Under the pieces are notes generated by a model. It was not told where the DNA came from, ran no database searches, and was given only the letters and a program-made list of their open reading frames with translations. Below, in pieces: positions 10,223-18,913 of a DNA stretch of 64,000 bases. Numbering within the stretch: position 1 is the first letter of the stretch; every line of letters begins with the position of its first letter. Source of the DNA: JAUIIK01 sp963745675. Its GTDB lineage: Bacteria; Chloroflexota; Chloroflexia; Thermomicrobiales; CFX8. The DNA lies in contig CAVUYM010000018.1 in NCBI GenBank assembly GCA_963745675.1, positions 434,001 through 498,000 of the forward strand. Reading direction: 5' to 3'. The position numbers were made by a program, and so were the translations under genes.

Positions 10223-11046
10223 ATGGCCACCAAGTCACGGATGGTTCGATGTCGACCAGATCGCACCGGGCAGTATGGTCGATTGCCGAACCGGGACATG
10301 TCGAACAGGTTCACTCCTATCTGATCGAAGGCGAACGGGATGTTGCGGTCCTCGATACCGGCATGGGTGTCGGCGACTTTCGCGGGCTTGTTCGCGAGCT
10401 TTCCGATCGTGATCCGCTCGTCGTGCAGTCGCACGCTCATTGGGATCACATCGGAGCGAGCAGTCGAGTTCGAGCGCGTGCTGGTGCATCCTTCGGAGGC
10501 GGATGATCTCGCGCGCGACTTCTCAAACGAGCGAGATGCGCGCTTGGTTCGGTCCAGAGTCGCTGCTAGGCATCCCATTCCCGGAAGGCTTCGATCTTCA
10601 GAGCGCGACAATTAAAGGAGTCGCTGGCGACAGGCAATGCTGACACACGGGCAGACGATCGACCTCGGTGGAAGAGTGATCGAGGTCACCACACGCCGGG
10701 ACACTCGCCGGGCGGCATCACGATCTACGACCGCCAGTCGCGGCTGCTCTTTCCGGCCGACAGCGTCAACCTTGGACCACTCTATCTTTTCGGCCCTCAG
10801 GCCGACTTGCCAGCCTACCGGCGGACACTCACGCTGCTCGCCGATCTCGCTGGAAAATCCGAGACGGTCTACCCGTCGCACTATGAAGTTCCGATGTCAC
10901 CGGGAGATGTGATCGCGACATAGGAGGCACTCGAAGAAATCATTGCTGGCCGGGAACCGGACGAAATCACGAGCGATAGAGAGATCTACCGCTACGAGCG
11001 CTTCGTCTTCTGGATCCGCCCCGGCGCATTGGAGGACTTGCGATGA
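10223..11046 (+). CDS. MBL-fold metallohydrolase, paralogue 4 of 4, with in-frame TAG
   Basis: Start ATG 10223; removing one A after codon 3 gives MATSHGWFDVDQIAPG, matching paralogue 3. Seen: VLDTGMGVGDFRGL, QSHAHWDHIG (zinc motif), VHPSEADDL, HTPGHSPGGI, FPADSVNLGP (Ala where siblings have Gly-Asp), VYPSHYEVP and the ending RFVFWIRPG. Breaks fall near 10235, 10460, 10545 and 10640-10690. An in-frame TAG at 10921-10923 interrupts the segment before EALEEIIAGREPDE. A C-to-T consensus error from CAG is the simplest cause. The stop overlaps the PhzF start as ATGA. Confidence 0.72.
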
Positions 11047-11947
11047 CGCGTAGCTATGAGTTTCTACAGGTGGATGTCTTTACAAATCAGATATTCGGCG
11101 GAAATCCGCTGGCCGTATTCACCGATGGTTCAGGGCTGTCGAGCGCAGAGATGCAAGCGATCGCGCTTGAGATGAATCTCTCCGAAACGACGTTCGTTCT
11201 GCCACCCGAAAATCCCGATCATCTCGCCAAAGTCCGTATCTTCACCCCACGCGCTGAACTGCCCTTTGCCGGCCATCCGACCATCGGGACGGCCTGGGTA
11301 CTGGCCCAGTCAGGAAAGATACCGGCAGGCACAGATGAGATCGTTCTGGAGCTTGGGACTGGGTCCGATCCCGGTGAAACTCGAAAACGCGACTGATCCG
11401 GACGCGTTCATCTGGATGCACCAAGGTCGCGCCACCTTTGGGGACGTCATCGATGATCGCGCAGGGGTTGCGCGGGCGATTGGCCTGGAAGAATCAGATC
11501 TTAGTTCAGGGTCTGCCAATCCAGTACGTCTCGACAGGCTTTCCATTTCTTTTCATACCACTGACGAGCCCGGAGTTGGTGGACAAAGCCGTGCTCTCAA
11601 GTAGCGGCTTTGATGGCGCTTCGGTCGACGCTGGAGGGGCATTTCTCTTTCACAGCGAACCGGGAAGCGACCGCGCCTACTCGCGAATGATCGCGACGAT
11701 TGGCGGGGCGATCTGGGAAGATCCAGCTACCGGCAGCGCCAGCGGCCCGCTGGGTGCCTACATCGTCGAACACGGGTTGAGCAGCGGCGCTGCCGAGGTT
11801 GAAATCATCAGCGAACAGGGCACGCAGATGGGCCGGCAATCGTTCGTCCATATTCGGGTCGCAGTCGAGGACGGATCGCCCGGCGAGATAAGCGTTGGAG
11901 GAACGGTCGTGCCAGTCTTCAGAGGCACCTTGCGTATTCCCGCATGA
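11043..11947 (+). CDS. PhzF-family isomerase/epimerase-like protein
   Basis: PhzF-family proteins share the diaminopimelate-epimerase fold and often isomerise small carboxylates. Seen: FLQVDVFTNQIFGGNPLAVF, the catalytic-Glu segment MNLSETTFVLPP, RIFTPRAELPFAGHPTIGTAW, and the C-terminal half with EDPATGSASGPLGAY and SEQGTQMGR. All hallmark motifs are present. The frame changes near 11370 and near 11500; both joins restore family sequence. It overlaps the upstream MBL gene and the downstream PrpD-family gene by ATGA, so translation of the three is probably coupled. Substrate unknown. Confidence 0.85.
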
Positions 11948-13361
11948 CGTTCATCTCCGAACGGCTGGCCGAATTCACGTTCGAACTACAACTCCCGGAG
12001 ATCCCAGCCGACGTGGTCGAAGCGGCAATTCGATCGCTGGCCGACACACTCGGATGCGCAATCGCTGCGAGGCTCGAGCCCGATGCGCGCGCAATCGATA
12101 TCGTCGTGGATCTCGCAGACCGGGATCGCTCACGGCAAGAGGCGACGATCATCGGCGGAAACTGGAAGACGAGTCTGCGAGCGGCGGCACTGGCGAACTG
12201 CACGATGGCTCGCTTCATCGACGCAAATGACATCTATATGCCAGTCAACGGATCGCTCAGTGGTAGTGGTCATTTCTCGGACGCCATTCCAGCGCTCGTC
12301 GCGGCGGCCGAAAGCTCGGGAGCAAGCGGTGCAGCGCTCTTAGAAGCAATCGTCGTTGCCTATGAAGTACAAGCTGCGTTGGCCGACTCACTCCCCTGGC
12401 TCGATCTGGGTTTACATAGTGTTTCCCAGGTGAGCGTGGCAGTCTCGCTGGCGGCCGGGCGCTTGCTGGGGCTCAATGAGCGCCAGCTGGCACATTCCGC
12501 TGCACTGGCCATTACATCGGGGCTATTCCTCGAAAGCTGGCTACACCCATCCGACGATGTTCCAGCGATCAAAGGCGGGGCGCCCGGACTTGCGGCTGAG
12601 CGTGGCATTACTTGCGCAACACTGGCTGCTGCCGGATTTACCGGTCCCCTCGATGCGTTCGAGATCTTCTATGCCCGCTTCGGCGGGGAGGGGGATACAC
12701 ATGATCACTGTTTCAGCGCCTCGGAGATGAGTGGTTTACCCCGCGCAATGCGATCAAACCTGTGCCTGCCCAGATATACACCCAGGCGGTCGTTCAATGT
12801 GCCCAGCAGCTGTACGCTGAAGGTTTGCGTTTGGAAAATCTCAGAGCACTCACCGTCTACTCAAACGACGGCGCTTGCGCTCGCGTACAAGGGTCTCCGG
12901 GCGCATTTCGACCAGCTTCTCGCGAAGCTGCCGATCACTCAACGCCCTTCGTCACTGCGATGGCATTGCGCGACGGCGATGTCGGCCCATCGAGCTACTG
13001 GGATGAGGCGTGGCGTTCTGAGGAGATCCTGAGCGCGATGGCGCGTATGACACTCGTTGTTGATGAGGGTTGGTCAACGCGACTGGAGCAGTCGGGCTTA
13101 CTCGGAGCAGCAGTCGAGGCCGAAGATGTTGGTGGTCGCCGATATGCTGCACGCGTCGATCAGTTTCGCGGGCATCCAGACAACCCGATCTCGCGCGAGG
13201 GACTTGATAGCCAAGATCGACGATTGTGTGCGGGCGCGCGCCTCGATCTCGCACCGAACACGGGAGCGAAGCTGCTGTCAATTTGCGAAGCGCTTCCTGC
13301 GAGCTTGAGACGGTCGAACCGATCGTTCGATTACTGGGATGTTCTGCGGTCGCCGTCGTAG
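11944..13361 (+). CDS. MmgE/PrpD-family protein
   Basis: This family includes 2-methylcitrate dehydratase, aconitate decarboxylase and related carbon-chain lyases. Seen: LADTLGCAIAA, AALANCTMARFIDANDIY (substrate-loop region; PrpD proteins usually have D-(F/Y)-ND here), the SGHFSDAIPALVAAAE helix, EVQAAL, KGGAPGLAAERGI, a LPAQIYTQAVVQCA segment, and the late GHPDNPISRE motif. The frame breaks near 12725-12765 and again after 13190, where two frames alternate and the end is uncertain (13361 is one possibility). The gene is last in the MBL-PhzF operon. Which hydroxy-acid it acts on cannot be told. Confidence 0.8.
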
Positions 13362-13373
13362 GATTCGTCAATG

Positions 13374-13603
13374 CTATGCGGCAATATCTTCAGAGTAGTG
13401 CCCATGCTCATAGAGCCATTTACCAAACTGAATACGCCGCCAATCGAGCAACGTCTCGACCTGTTCTGCCGCTGGATTCCAGTTATCTCGAAGGTGATTC
13501 AGATTGTCGAATCTCGACCGCGCTAAATCCTTGTTCAAATAGCTCTGCGGCTGTTATCGGCGTCGAGGCAGCGGTCGGGAATGGTAACTCTCGTCCCTGC
13601 CAT
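13374..13603 (-). CDS. Small hypothetical protein
   Basis: A short gene on the minus strand, convergent with the PrpD-family gene. Its ATG at 13603 has a very strong ribosome site (GGAAGGAG, 6 bases away). It begins MAGTRVTIPDRCLDADNS; the frame then breaks near 13545 and continues as a charged, Trp/Tyr-rich stretch (LLDWRRIQFGKWLYEHG) to a stop at 13374. About 75 residues in all. I do not recognise the family. The coherent reading on both sides of one break and the strong ribosome site support a real gene. Confidence 0.4.
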
Positions 13604-13784
13604 GTGGCGGCTCCTTCCTGGAGCACCAGGCTGAATTAGTATCTATTCCTATCATCGCCGGATCGGTTCGTAGATGAAGCGTGCAAAGGTCCTGATCGAG
13701 ATGGAATGGTGGTCTCGATAGTAATGACGTCAGGTGGGGACCTATGGTTCCGAATCTGAAGAAGTTGTCTTTCAGCAAGTCGCG

Positions 13785-14316
13785 CTAAATCGCTGCCAGC
13801 ACCGGCTCACCTTCGGGCTGCTTGAACAGTGCCTGGGCGTGCGCGCTTCCCGGTCACAATGAGGAGATCATCTGGATCGCCACTGGTTGCCTCCAGCATG
13901 CGTCTGGCGGATGCTGCCGCGCCGCCATCACCTTCGGCAGAGATGAACAGTACCGAGGGCACCTTCAGATCTTCGACGTTCCCGGAGCCAGCCAATATGA
14001 TGACGAGATCGACAGCCGGTGAGCTATCTGGCGGTTGGCTGGTGGCGACCGACAATACGGGCCTAGTGCCTGCGCTCGCACCCACCAACGCTACTGCGGT
14101 CGTCCCAAAAGTTCGCCGCAGGTAGTCCATAGCGGCGCGGGTGTCGTCGGCGGTCGCATGTTCTACGGCAATGACGGCAAATCCTTCGGTGGCGATGGCT
14201 TCGGCCTGAGCAGTCCAGCTGGCCGCATCGTAGATAGCGCCATGAACGAGCACGACGCCATAGCTGCCACTTCCCCATACTAAAGCCGATCCCGTGCCTA
14301 GATTGATGTTAGTCAT
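13785..14316 (-). CDS. Alpha/beta hydrolase
   Basis: About 175 residues. Seen: VVLVHGAIYDAASW (oxyanion-hole HG), VALVGASAGT with the nucleophile Ser in G-x-S-x-G, VPSVLFISAEGDGG near the acid residue, and, after one frame break near 13840, GSAHAQALFKQPEG carrying the catalytic His. It is short for the fold, as are other small bacterial hydrolases of this type. It stands alone; the 269 bases upstream (14317-14585) contain no gene I can support. Substrate unknown. Confidence 0.78.
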
Positions 14317-14585
14317 TTCAATATCTCCCGGTGATATTGACGCTATTCGGCGTCGGCGAAGTAGATCGCATCTTCACTTGAATCGAATCTGACATGCGCT
14401 CAGGAGCACCAGACAAGCGAGGATCGACAATGAACCCAGCGGGAATCCAGGTCTTCGTTGCTCTCCGGTCACTGTGAATCGACATCATCGCTTCGGTCCG
14501 ACCTGCGAAACTCCCGACCAATACTCCGAGCCAATGATAAGTTGTCGCAGAAATCTATGAGCAGTAGACGAAATGGAGGTATCAA

Positions 14586-14978
14586 TTGGACCGCCCACGC
14601 GTCATGACTGGTCGGCCACTTGAGAGCGATATCGGCTTCTCAAGGGCGATTCGCGTTGGAAATCGCATCGAGGTTTCAGGCACGGCACCGACGCTTGCCG
14701 ACGGTTCGCCGGCCGGCGGAGACAGTCCCTTCGATCAGGCTGTCGCATGCCTGGAGATCATTAGAGATGCGATCGAAGAGCTGGGAGGGATCTCGAACAC
14801 GTCTACCGAACGAGAATGTTCATCGTGCGCGTATCCGATGCAGCCGAAATTGGCAGGGCTCATGGTACGATTCTTCGGTTCGATCAAGCCAGCTGCGACG
14901 ATGGTTGTCATCGCAGGGCTGCTCGACGAGCACTGGCTGGTCGAGATCGAAGCGCACGCCGAAGTGCCGGAATCATGA
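14586..14978 (+). CDS. RidA-family protein (enamine/imine deaminase-like)
   Basis: RidA-type proteins hydrolyse reactive enamines and imines released by PLP enzymes. Start TTG 14586 follows GGAGG with a suitable gap. Seen: GRPLESDIGFSRAIRVGN, VSGTAPTLADG, AVACLEIIRDAIEELGG, and, in the middle frame, VYRTRMFIVRVSDAAEIGRAHG with the family Arg; the end reads LDEHWLVEIEAHAEV with the usual acidic residue. Two compensating indels near 14795 and 14875 push only the centre out of frame. The pattern GRPLE..IGFSRA suggests the Rid7-like subgroup. Confidence 0.8.
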   Translation: MDRPRVMTGRPLESDIGFSRAIRVGNRIEVSGTAPTLADGSPAGGDSPFDQAVACLEIIRDAIEELGGISNTSTERECSSCAYPMQPKLAGLMVRFFGSIKPAATMVVIAGLLDEHWLVEIEAHAEVPES

Positions 14979-14984
14979 CGGGGC

Positions 14985-15925
14985 TCATGTCTCAACTGGC
15001 TTTCTGAGCAGGAAATCCAGATTGTCCTGAAAGGGTTTTGGCGGCCGTCCCAGCAGGTTGTTAATGGCATTCTTCGGAGGTCGTATTATCGATCTGGAGC
15101 ATGTCGAGCTGATCGAGAGTTACCGGCGCTTCAATCAGCGGCAGCGGATTCAAGAGTTTTACGCCGAATCGAATCAGCCCGACGGGCACATCGATCTTTG
15201 GCTTTGAAATGACCTTCAGGGTGTCGGCAATGACATCGAGCATCTGACGATAGGTCAGCACTTCTGGGCCCGCGATTTCCAGGATACGACCGTCCGTATG
15301 CCTGATTGTCGAGCGCCGCTACGAAAGCCGCCGCCACATCATCGACGTGAATCGGTCTGGAATCGTGCCGTCCTCCGCCCGGTACAGGGATCACTGGCCC
15401 ACCGCTGGATCAAGTCGGCCAGCTGGCCAACAAACTGGACGTTCCCCTCAGCGGCTCGGTCCGAAGATGATCGAGGGACGAATGATCGTCCAGGCTGGAA
15501 TGTGATCTTTCACGTAGGTCTCGGCGCGCCATTTGGTGTAGTGATAGGGTAAGTCCGGCAGGTTGCCAGCTCCTAGCGCGCTCATTTGAATGAATCGCTC
15601 GACAGAGGCTTGCCGAGCGGCACTGACGAGATTCGCCGTACCCTGGAAATTGACACGCTCGAACGTCGCTGAGCCTCTTTCCTTGATGATTGCTACGAGA
15701 TTGATGACAGCCTCGACGCCATCGAGCGCCACATAGAGTGACTGGGGATCCTGAATGTCACCGAACTCGGTCTCGAATCCCAGTCCTCGTAGCGGCGAGC
15801 ATCGTCGCTGGAACGCACAAGCAGACCGAACGGTGTAGCCTGCGTCGCGAACGAGCGCCACGAACAGCTTCTCCGACGAAACCGGTTCCACCTGCGATAA
15901 GTACTTTTCTGATTGGGTTGCTCAA
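14985..15925 (-). CDS. NAD(P)-binding NmrA/NDUFA9-like protein
   Basis: An atypical short-chain dehydrogenase of the type related to complex I subunit NDUFA9 and NmrA proteins. Start TTG 15925 follows GGAGG. Seen: KVLIAGGTGFVGE (Rossmann glycine loop), the VEAVINLVAIIKE segment, FERVNFQGTANLVSAARQ, a YHYTKWRAE active-site-like region, WTIIRPSIIFGP, the RPIHVDDVAAAFVAALDN motif and EVLTYRQMLDVI. At least four frame changes occur (near 15875, 15455, 15400, 15290 and 15065). Its end is 6 bases from the convergent RidA gene. Such proteins may have redox or chaperone roles. Confidence 0.72.
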
Positions 15926-15980
15926 GCTCTTGCCTCCTCAGTCCTATGATACGGGCAAGCAAGGCAAATGACATTGGATG

Positions 15981-16034
15981 GCTCCAATTGGAGCTTGACG
16001 TGGTAGATCAGACCAGCCAATATTGGTCCAATTG
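15981..16034 (+). promoter_or_regulatory. pdxS promoter region with CCAAT-type palindromes
   Basis: A perfect 14-base palindrome GCTCCAATTGGAGC (15981-15994) abuts a TTGACG -35-like hexamer (15995-16000). Further copies of the same core, CCAATATTGG (16017-16026) and CCAATTG (16028-16034), follow about 33 and 44 bases on. The -10 match (near 16018-16023) is weak. The repeated core across the likely promoter suggests a binding site for a regulator of PLP synthesis, but no regulator gene is nearby. Confidence 0.45.
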
Positions 16035-16075
16035 AGTCCCAGTGAAGCCAATATGGAGAAACGAGGGGATTGCTG

Positions 16076-16978
16076 ATGACCAGCACAAATGGCAAATCGC
16101 GCACGTCCACCTGGACGACCAAAGCAGGCCTGGCGCAAATGCTCAAAGGCGGCGTCATTATGGACGTCGTGACGCCAGAGCAGGCCAAGATCGCCGAAGA
16201 TGCGGGCGCTTGCGCGGTGATGGCTCTTGAGCGGGTGCCTTCGGACATTCGACGCGATGGCGGCGTGGCCAGGATGAGCGATCCCGACCTGATCGTTGGC
16301 ATCAAAGAGGCCGTGACAATTCCGGTGATGGCGAAGGCGCGTATCGGCCACTTTGTCGAAGCCCAGATTCTCGAGTCGCTCGATGTCGACTACGTCGATG
16401 AGAGCGAAGTCCTGACCCCGGCCGATGACCGCTTTCACATCAACAAGCATGACTTCCGTATTCCCTTCGTCTGCGGCGCGCGCAACCTCGGCGAAGCGCT
16501 ACGCCGCATAGGCGAGGGCGCGGCGATGATCCGGAGTAAGGGTGAGGCAGGCTCTGGCGATATCGTCGAGGCGGTCCGCCATCTGCGTGAGATCACCGAT
16601 GGTATTCGCCGCTTACAGGCGCTGCCCAAAGAAGAGTTGATGAGCGAGGCTCGGGATATGGGCGCGCCATATGAGCTCGTCGTCCAGGTTGCGGAAGAAG
16701 GTTGGCTTCCCGTTGTCATGTTCTGTGCCGGAGGTGTTGCCACGCCTGCAGACGCAGCTCTGGTCATGCAGCTAGGCGCAGAAGGCGTATTCGTCGGCTC
16801 AGGTATCTTCAAAGCTGATGATCCGCCCGCGCGAGCCAAGGCTATTGTCGAAGCGACGACGAACTTCCGCAACGCGGACATCCTTGCCGAGGTCAGTCGT
16901 GGCATCGGTAAAGCGATGCGTGGCCTGGATACGGCACACCTGCCAGAAGCCGAGCTTCTCGCGAAGCGCGGTTGGTAG
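16076..16978 (+). CDS. pdxS: Pyridoxal 5'-phosphate synthase, lyase subunit
   Basis: Builds pyridoxal 5'-phosphate from ribose-5-phosphate, glyceraldehyde-3-phosphate and ammonia in complex with PdxT. Intact, 300 residues, the usual length. Seen: KGGVIMDVV, MALERVPSDIRRDGGVARMSDP, MAKARIGH with the Schiff-base Lys87, DESEVLTPAD, FVCGARNLGEALRRI, and RSKGEAGSG with the second catalytic Lys155. The ATG at 16076 is preceded by GAGGGG. pdxT follows 69 bases later across a 28-bp palindrome. Confidence 0.96.
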   Translation: MTSTNGKSRTSTWTTKAGLAQMLKGGVIMDVVTPEQAKIAEDAGACAVMALERVPSDIRRDGGVARMSDPDLIVGIKEAVTIPVMAKARIGHFVEAQILESLDVDYVDESEVLTPADDRFHINKHDFRIPFVCGARNLGEALRRIGEGAAMIRSKGEAGSGDIVEAVRHLREITDGIRRLQALPKEELMSEARDMGAPYELVVQVAEEGWLPVVMFCAGGVATPADAALVMQLGAEGVFVGSGIFKADDPPARAKAIVEATTNFRNADILAEVSRGIGKAMRGLDTAHLPEAELLAKRGW

Positions 16979-16998
16979 AGCAGATCTAATTTCTCGAC

Positions 16999-17026
16999 AT
17001 TCAGGGGAGCAGCTGCTCCCCTGAAT
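16999..17026. promoter_or_regulatory. Perfect 28-bp palindrome between pdxS and pdxT
   Basis: Positions 16999-17012 (ATTCAGGGGAGCAG) are exactly the reverse complement of 17013-17026. In RNA this gives a long stem with a minimal loop. No T-run follows, so it is not a standard terminator. It could slow transcription or decay to set the PdxS:PdxT ratio, or bind a dimeric protein. Confidence 0.6.
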
Positions 17027-17047
17027 ACGGAAAGGTCGCGGACCTCG

Positions 17048-17683
17048 GTGACGACGATCGGCGTACTCGCCCTCCAGGGCGCATTTAGCGAACATATCCG
17101 CAAGCTCAAGCGCGTCGGAGCAGAAGTGCGCGAGGTCCGGCTGCCGGCCGATCTGGATGGACTGGACGGACTGATCATTCCCGGAGGTGAAAGCACCACC
17201 ATTGGCAAACTCATCGAACGTTTCGGGCTTCGCGATGGCATTCGCGAACTCGCCCGATCCGGCCGGCCGATCTGGGGGACCTGCGCCGGAATGATCTTGC
17301 TCGCGCGCGAGGTGGTCGAGGATACGCGTGCGCGCGATCAGCCACTGCTCGGCATGCTGGATGTCGTGGTGCGCCGCAACGCCTTCGGCTCGCAGCTCGA
17401 TAGCTTTGAAGCCGATCTGAACGTGCCATTTCTTGGAGATGAAGCCTTGCCGGTCGTTTTTATTCGAGCACCGGTGATTGAAGCAGTTGGGCAGGATGTC
17501 GAGATTTTAGCCGAACTGGAAGATGGGCGAGTCGTGGCTGTAAAGCAGGATAACCTCATTGCGACCGCCTTCCATCCGGAGCTTACAGACGACGATCGCT
17601 TCCATTCCTGGTTTGTGCGACTCGCCAGTCAGCCATTGGTTCAAAAAGAAGTCCTAACTACATCCGGCGCTGAGCGCTCCTAG
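17048..17683 (+). CDS. pdxT: Pyridoxal 5'-phosphate synthase, glutaminase subunit
   Basis: Class I glutamine amidotransferase that supplies ammonia to PdxS. Intact, 211 residues. Seen: GVLALQGAFSEHI at the N-terminus, LIIPGGESTTIGKL, WGTCAGMILL with nucleophile Cys79, RRNAFGSQLDSFEA, VFIRAPVI and ATAFHPELTDD with His176 and Glu178 completing the triad. Start GTG 17048. Placement directly after pdxS is the standard arrangement of this pair. Confidence 0.95.
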   Translation: MTTIGVLALQGAFSEHIRKLKRVGAEVREVRLPADLDGLDGLIIPGGESTTIGKLIERFGLRDGIRELARSGRPIWGTCAGMILLAREVVEDTRARDQPLLGMLDVVVRRNAFGSQLDSFEADLNVPFLGDEALPVVFIRAPVIEAVGQDVEILAELEDGRVVAVKQDNLIATAFHPELTDDDRFHSWFVRLASQPLVQKEVLTTSGAERS

Positions 17684-17733
17684 CGGAGTTTGGACCGTAG
17701 GGCCGTGTGTGCGGTACCGAAGTCCAGAAGCAA

Positions 17734-18735
17734 TCAGCCTGATTCGGAGCCGAGGGGCGCGGGTTCTACTCTCTGCAGCAACTGCGCTAGTCGAGATGTG
17801 CCGCGTGCCACATGCCAGACATAACGTCGATCGCCGATGAGCGGGGCGACGAGGTCGTGCGGCATCGGTTGGGAACCAGTCGTCACCAGGTGCACATTTC
17901 GATCATAGACGCGGTCGATGAATCGAATGAAGCGCAGTGCCGTGTCCTTGTCGGACGGAGCTTCGACCGGAGTCGTGATGGTGATGCGACCAATCTGATT
18001 GAGCCAACCGGCATCGTGCATCGGGTGAGTTTGAAGCATGTAGCCTCGGAGTTCGCTCCATGATGTGTATAGCACCGAGTCGTTGCCGTTTGTACTGTCC
18101 CCTTCGTCGTTCGACCCCGCTGTACGCCAATCCTGCCCCTCGATCCGGCAGATCTCGAATACTGCGGCGATCGCGCCAAGCTCTCGTTCGAAGCTCCTGA
18201 TCCATCCACCTTCACCACCCGCATCCTTGGGCGGCATATTCGCCGTGGCGAGTACGTTGGTTCCGGCCGCGACCATATGCTGGAGCAACGTCGCCAGCAT
18301 CGTGATGTTTCCTGGATCTTCCAGGACCACCTCATCGATGCAGACCAGGTCTGGTTCGCAAACGATGTCTATCAGGTGCCTCATACCGAGCGGACCGGCG
18401 GATGCAACGAGTTCATCGAAGGATGCAAATAGCTTTAGCTCGTTGGCGTTCTGAAATCCAGAAGCCAGCAGATGCGTCTTTCCGACTCCAGGTGGTCCAA
18501 CGAGAAAGAGCCCGTTTCCAGAAGGGGCGTTCCTGCGATCCCAGAATCGTCGGGTCGCTGGGCGAGACTCATTTGCAAACGCGCGCACGCGATCTATCAG
18601 TTGGCGGTGTTCAGGATGGTCAGCTGTGACCTGGAATGATTTGAATGACGCGTCCTGGAAGCGAGCGGGGAGGATAAACTGCGGTGGTTGGCGCTTGGCG
18701 ACCCAACGGTGAACGTCGTCTATTGTCTGAATCAC
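17734..18735 (-). CDS. ZapE/AFG1-like P-loop ATPase
   Basis: An intact 333-residue ATPase. Seen: Walker A GPPGVGKT (residues 80-87), Walker B LVCIDE (130-135) and a sensor-like ATANMPPKD segment after LLQHMVAAGTNV, in the order expected for the AFG1/ZapE group. In Proteobacteria ZapE associates with the division ring, and the mitochondrial homologue acts in protein quality control. The sequence is rather divergent (no YLYGxVGxGKT), so the exact role here is inference. It stands alone, convergent with pdxT. Confidence 0.72.
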   Translation of the reverse strand: MIQTIDDVHRWVAKRQPPQFILPARFQDASFKSFQVTADHPEHRQLIDRVRAFANESRPATRRFWDRRNAPSGNGLFLVGPPGVGKTHLLASGFQNANELKLFASFDELVASAGPLGMRHLIDIVCEPDLVCIDEVVLEDPGNITMLATLLQHMVAAGTNVLATANMPPKDAGGEGGWIRSFERELGAIAAVFEICRIEGQDWRTAGSNDEGDSTNGNDSVLYTSWSELRGYMLQTHPMHDAGWLNQIGRITITTPVEAPSDKDTALRFIRFIDRVYDRNVHLVTTGSQPMPHDLVAPLIGDRRYVWHVARGTSRLAQLLQRVEPAPLGSESG

Positions 18736-18913
18736 GAGCGCGGGATCACTCGACTGTTACTTCGTACTTGCAATCACTGGTCTCCTACGAATCACTCCGC
18801 GCAACATCCCGCACACGATGATGCCTGCGAACGGCGCTGACCGCAAGGACAACTCGACATAACTAGTCATCCATAATGTCATGAATGATTCGAGTGGGGG
18901 AAGATTGACTGAT

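Noticed and set aside
10921..10923. Amber recoding (pyrrolysine)
   Set aside because: No pyl genes or suppressor tRNA are visible, and MBL enzymes are not known pyrrolysine proteins.
7755..13361. Degenerate pseudogene cluster
   Set aside because: All six genes keep active-site motifs on both sides of each break, and similar breaks occur in ribosomal-protein genes, so errors are likelier than decay.
14318..14521. Minus-strand 67-codon frame before the alpha/beta hydrolase
   Set aside because: No ribosome site, no recognised domain, and an unusual composition; treated as intergenic.
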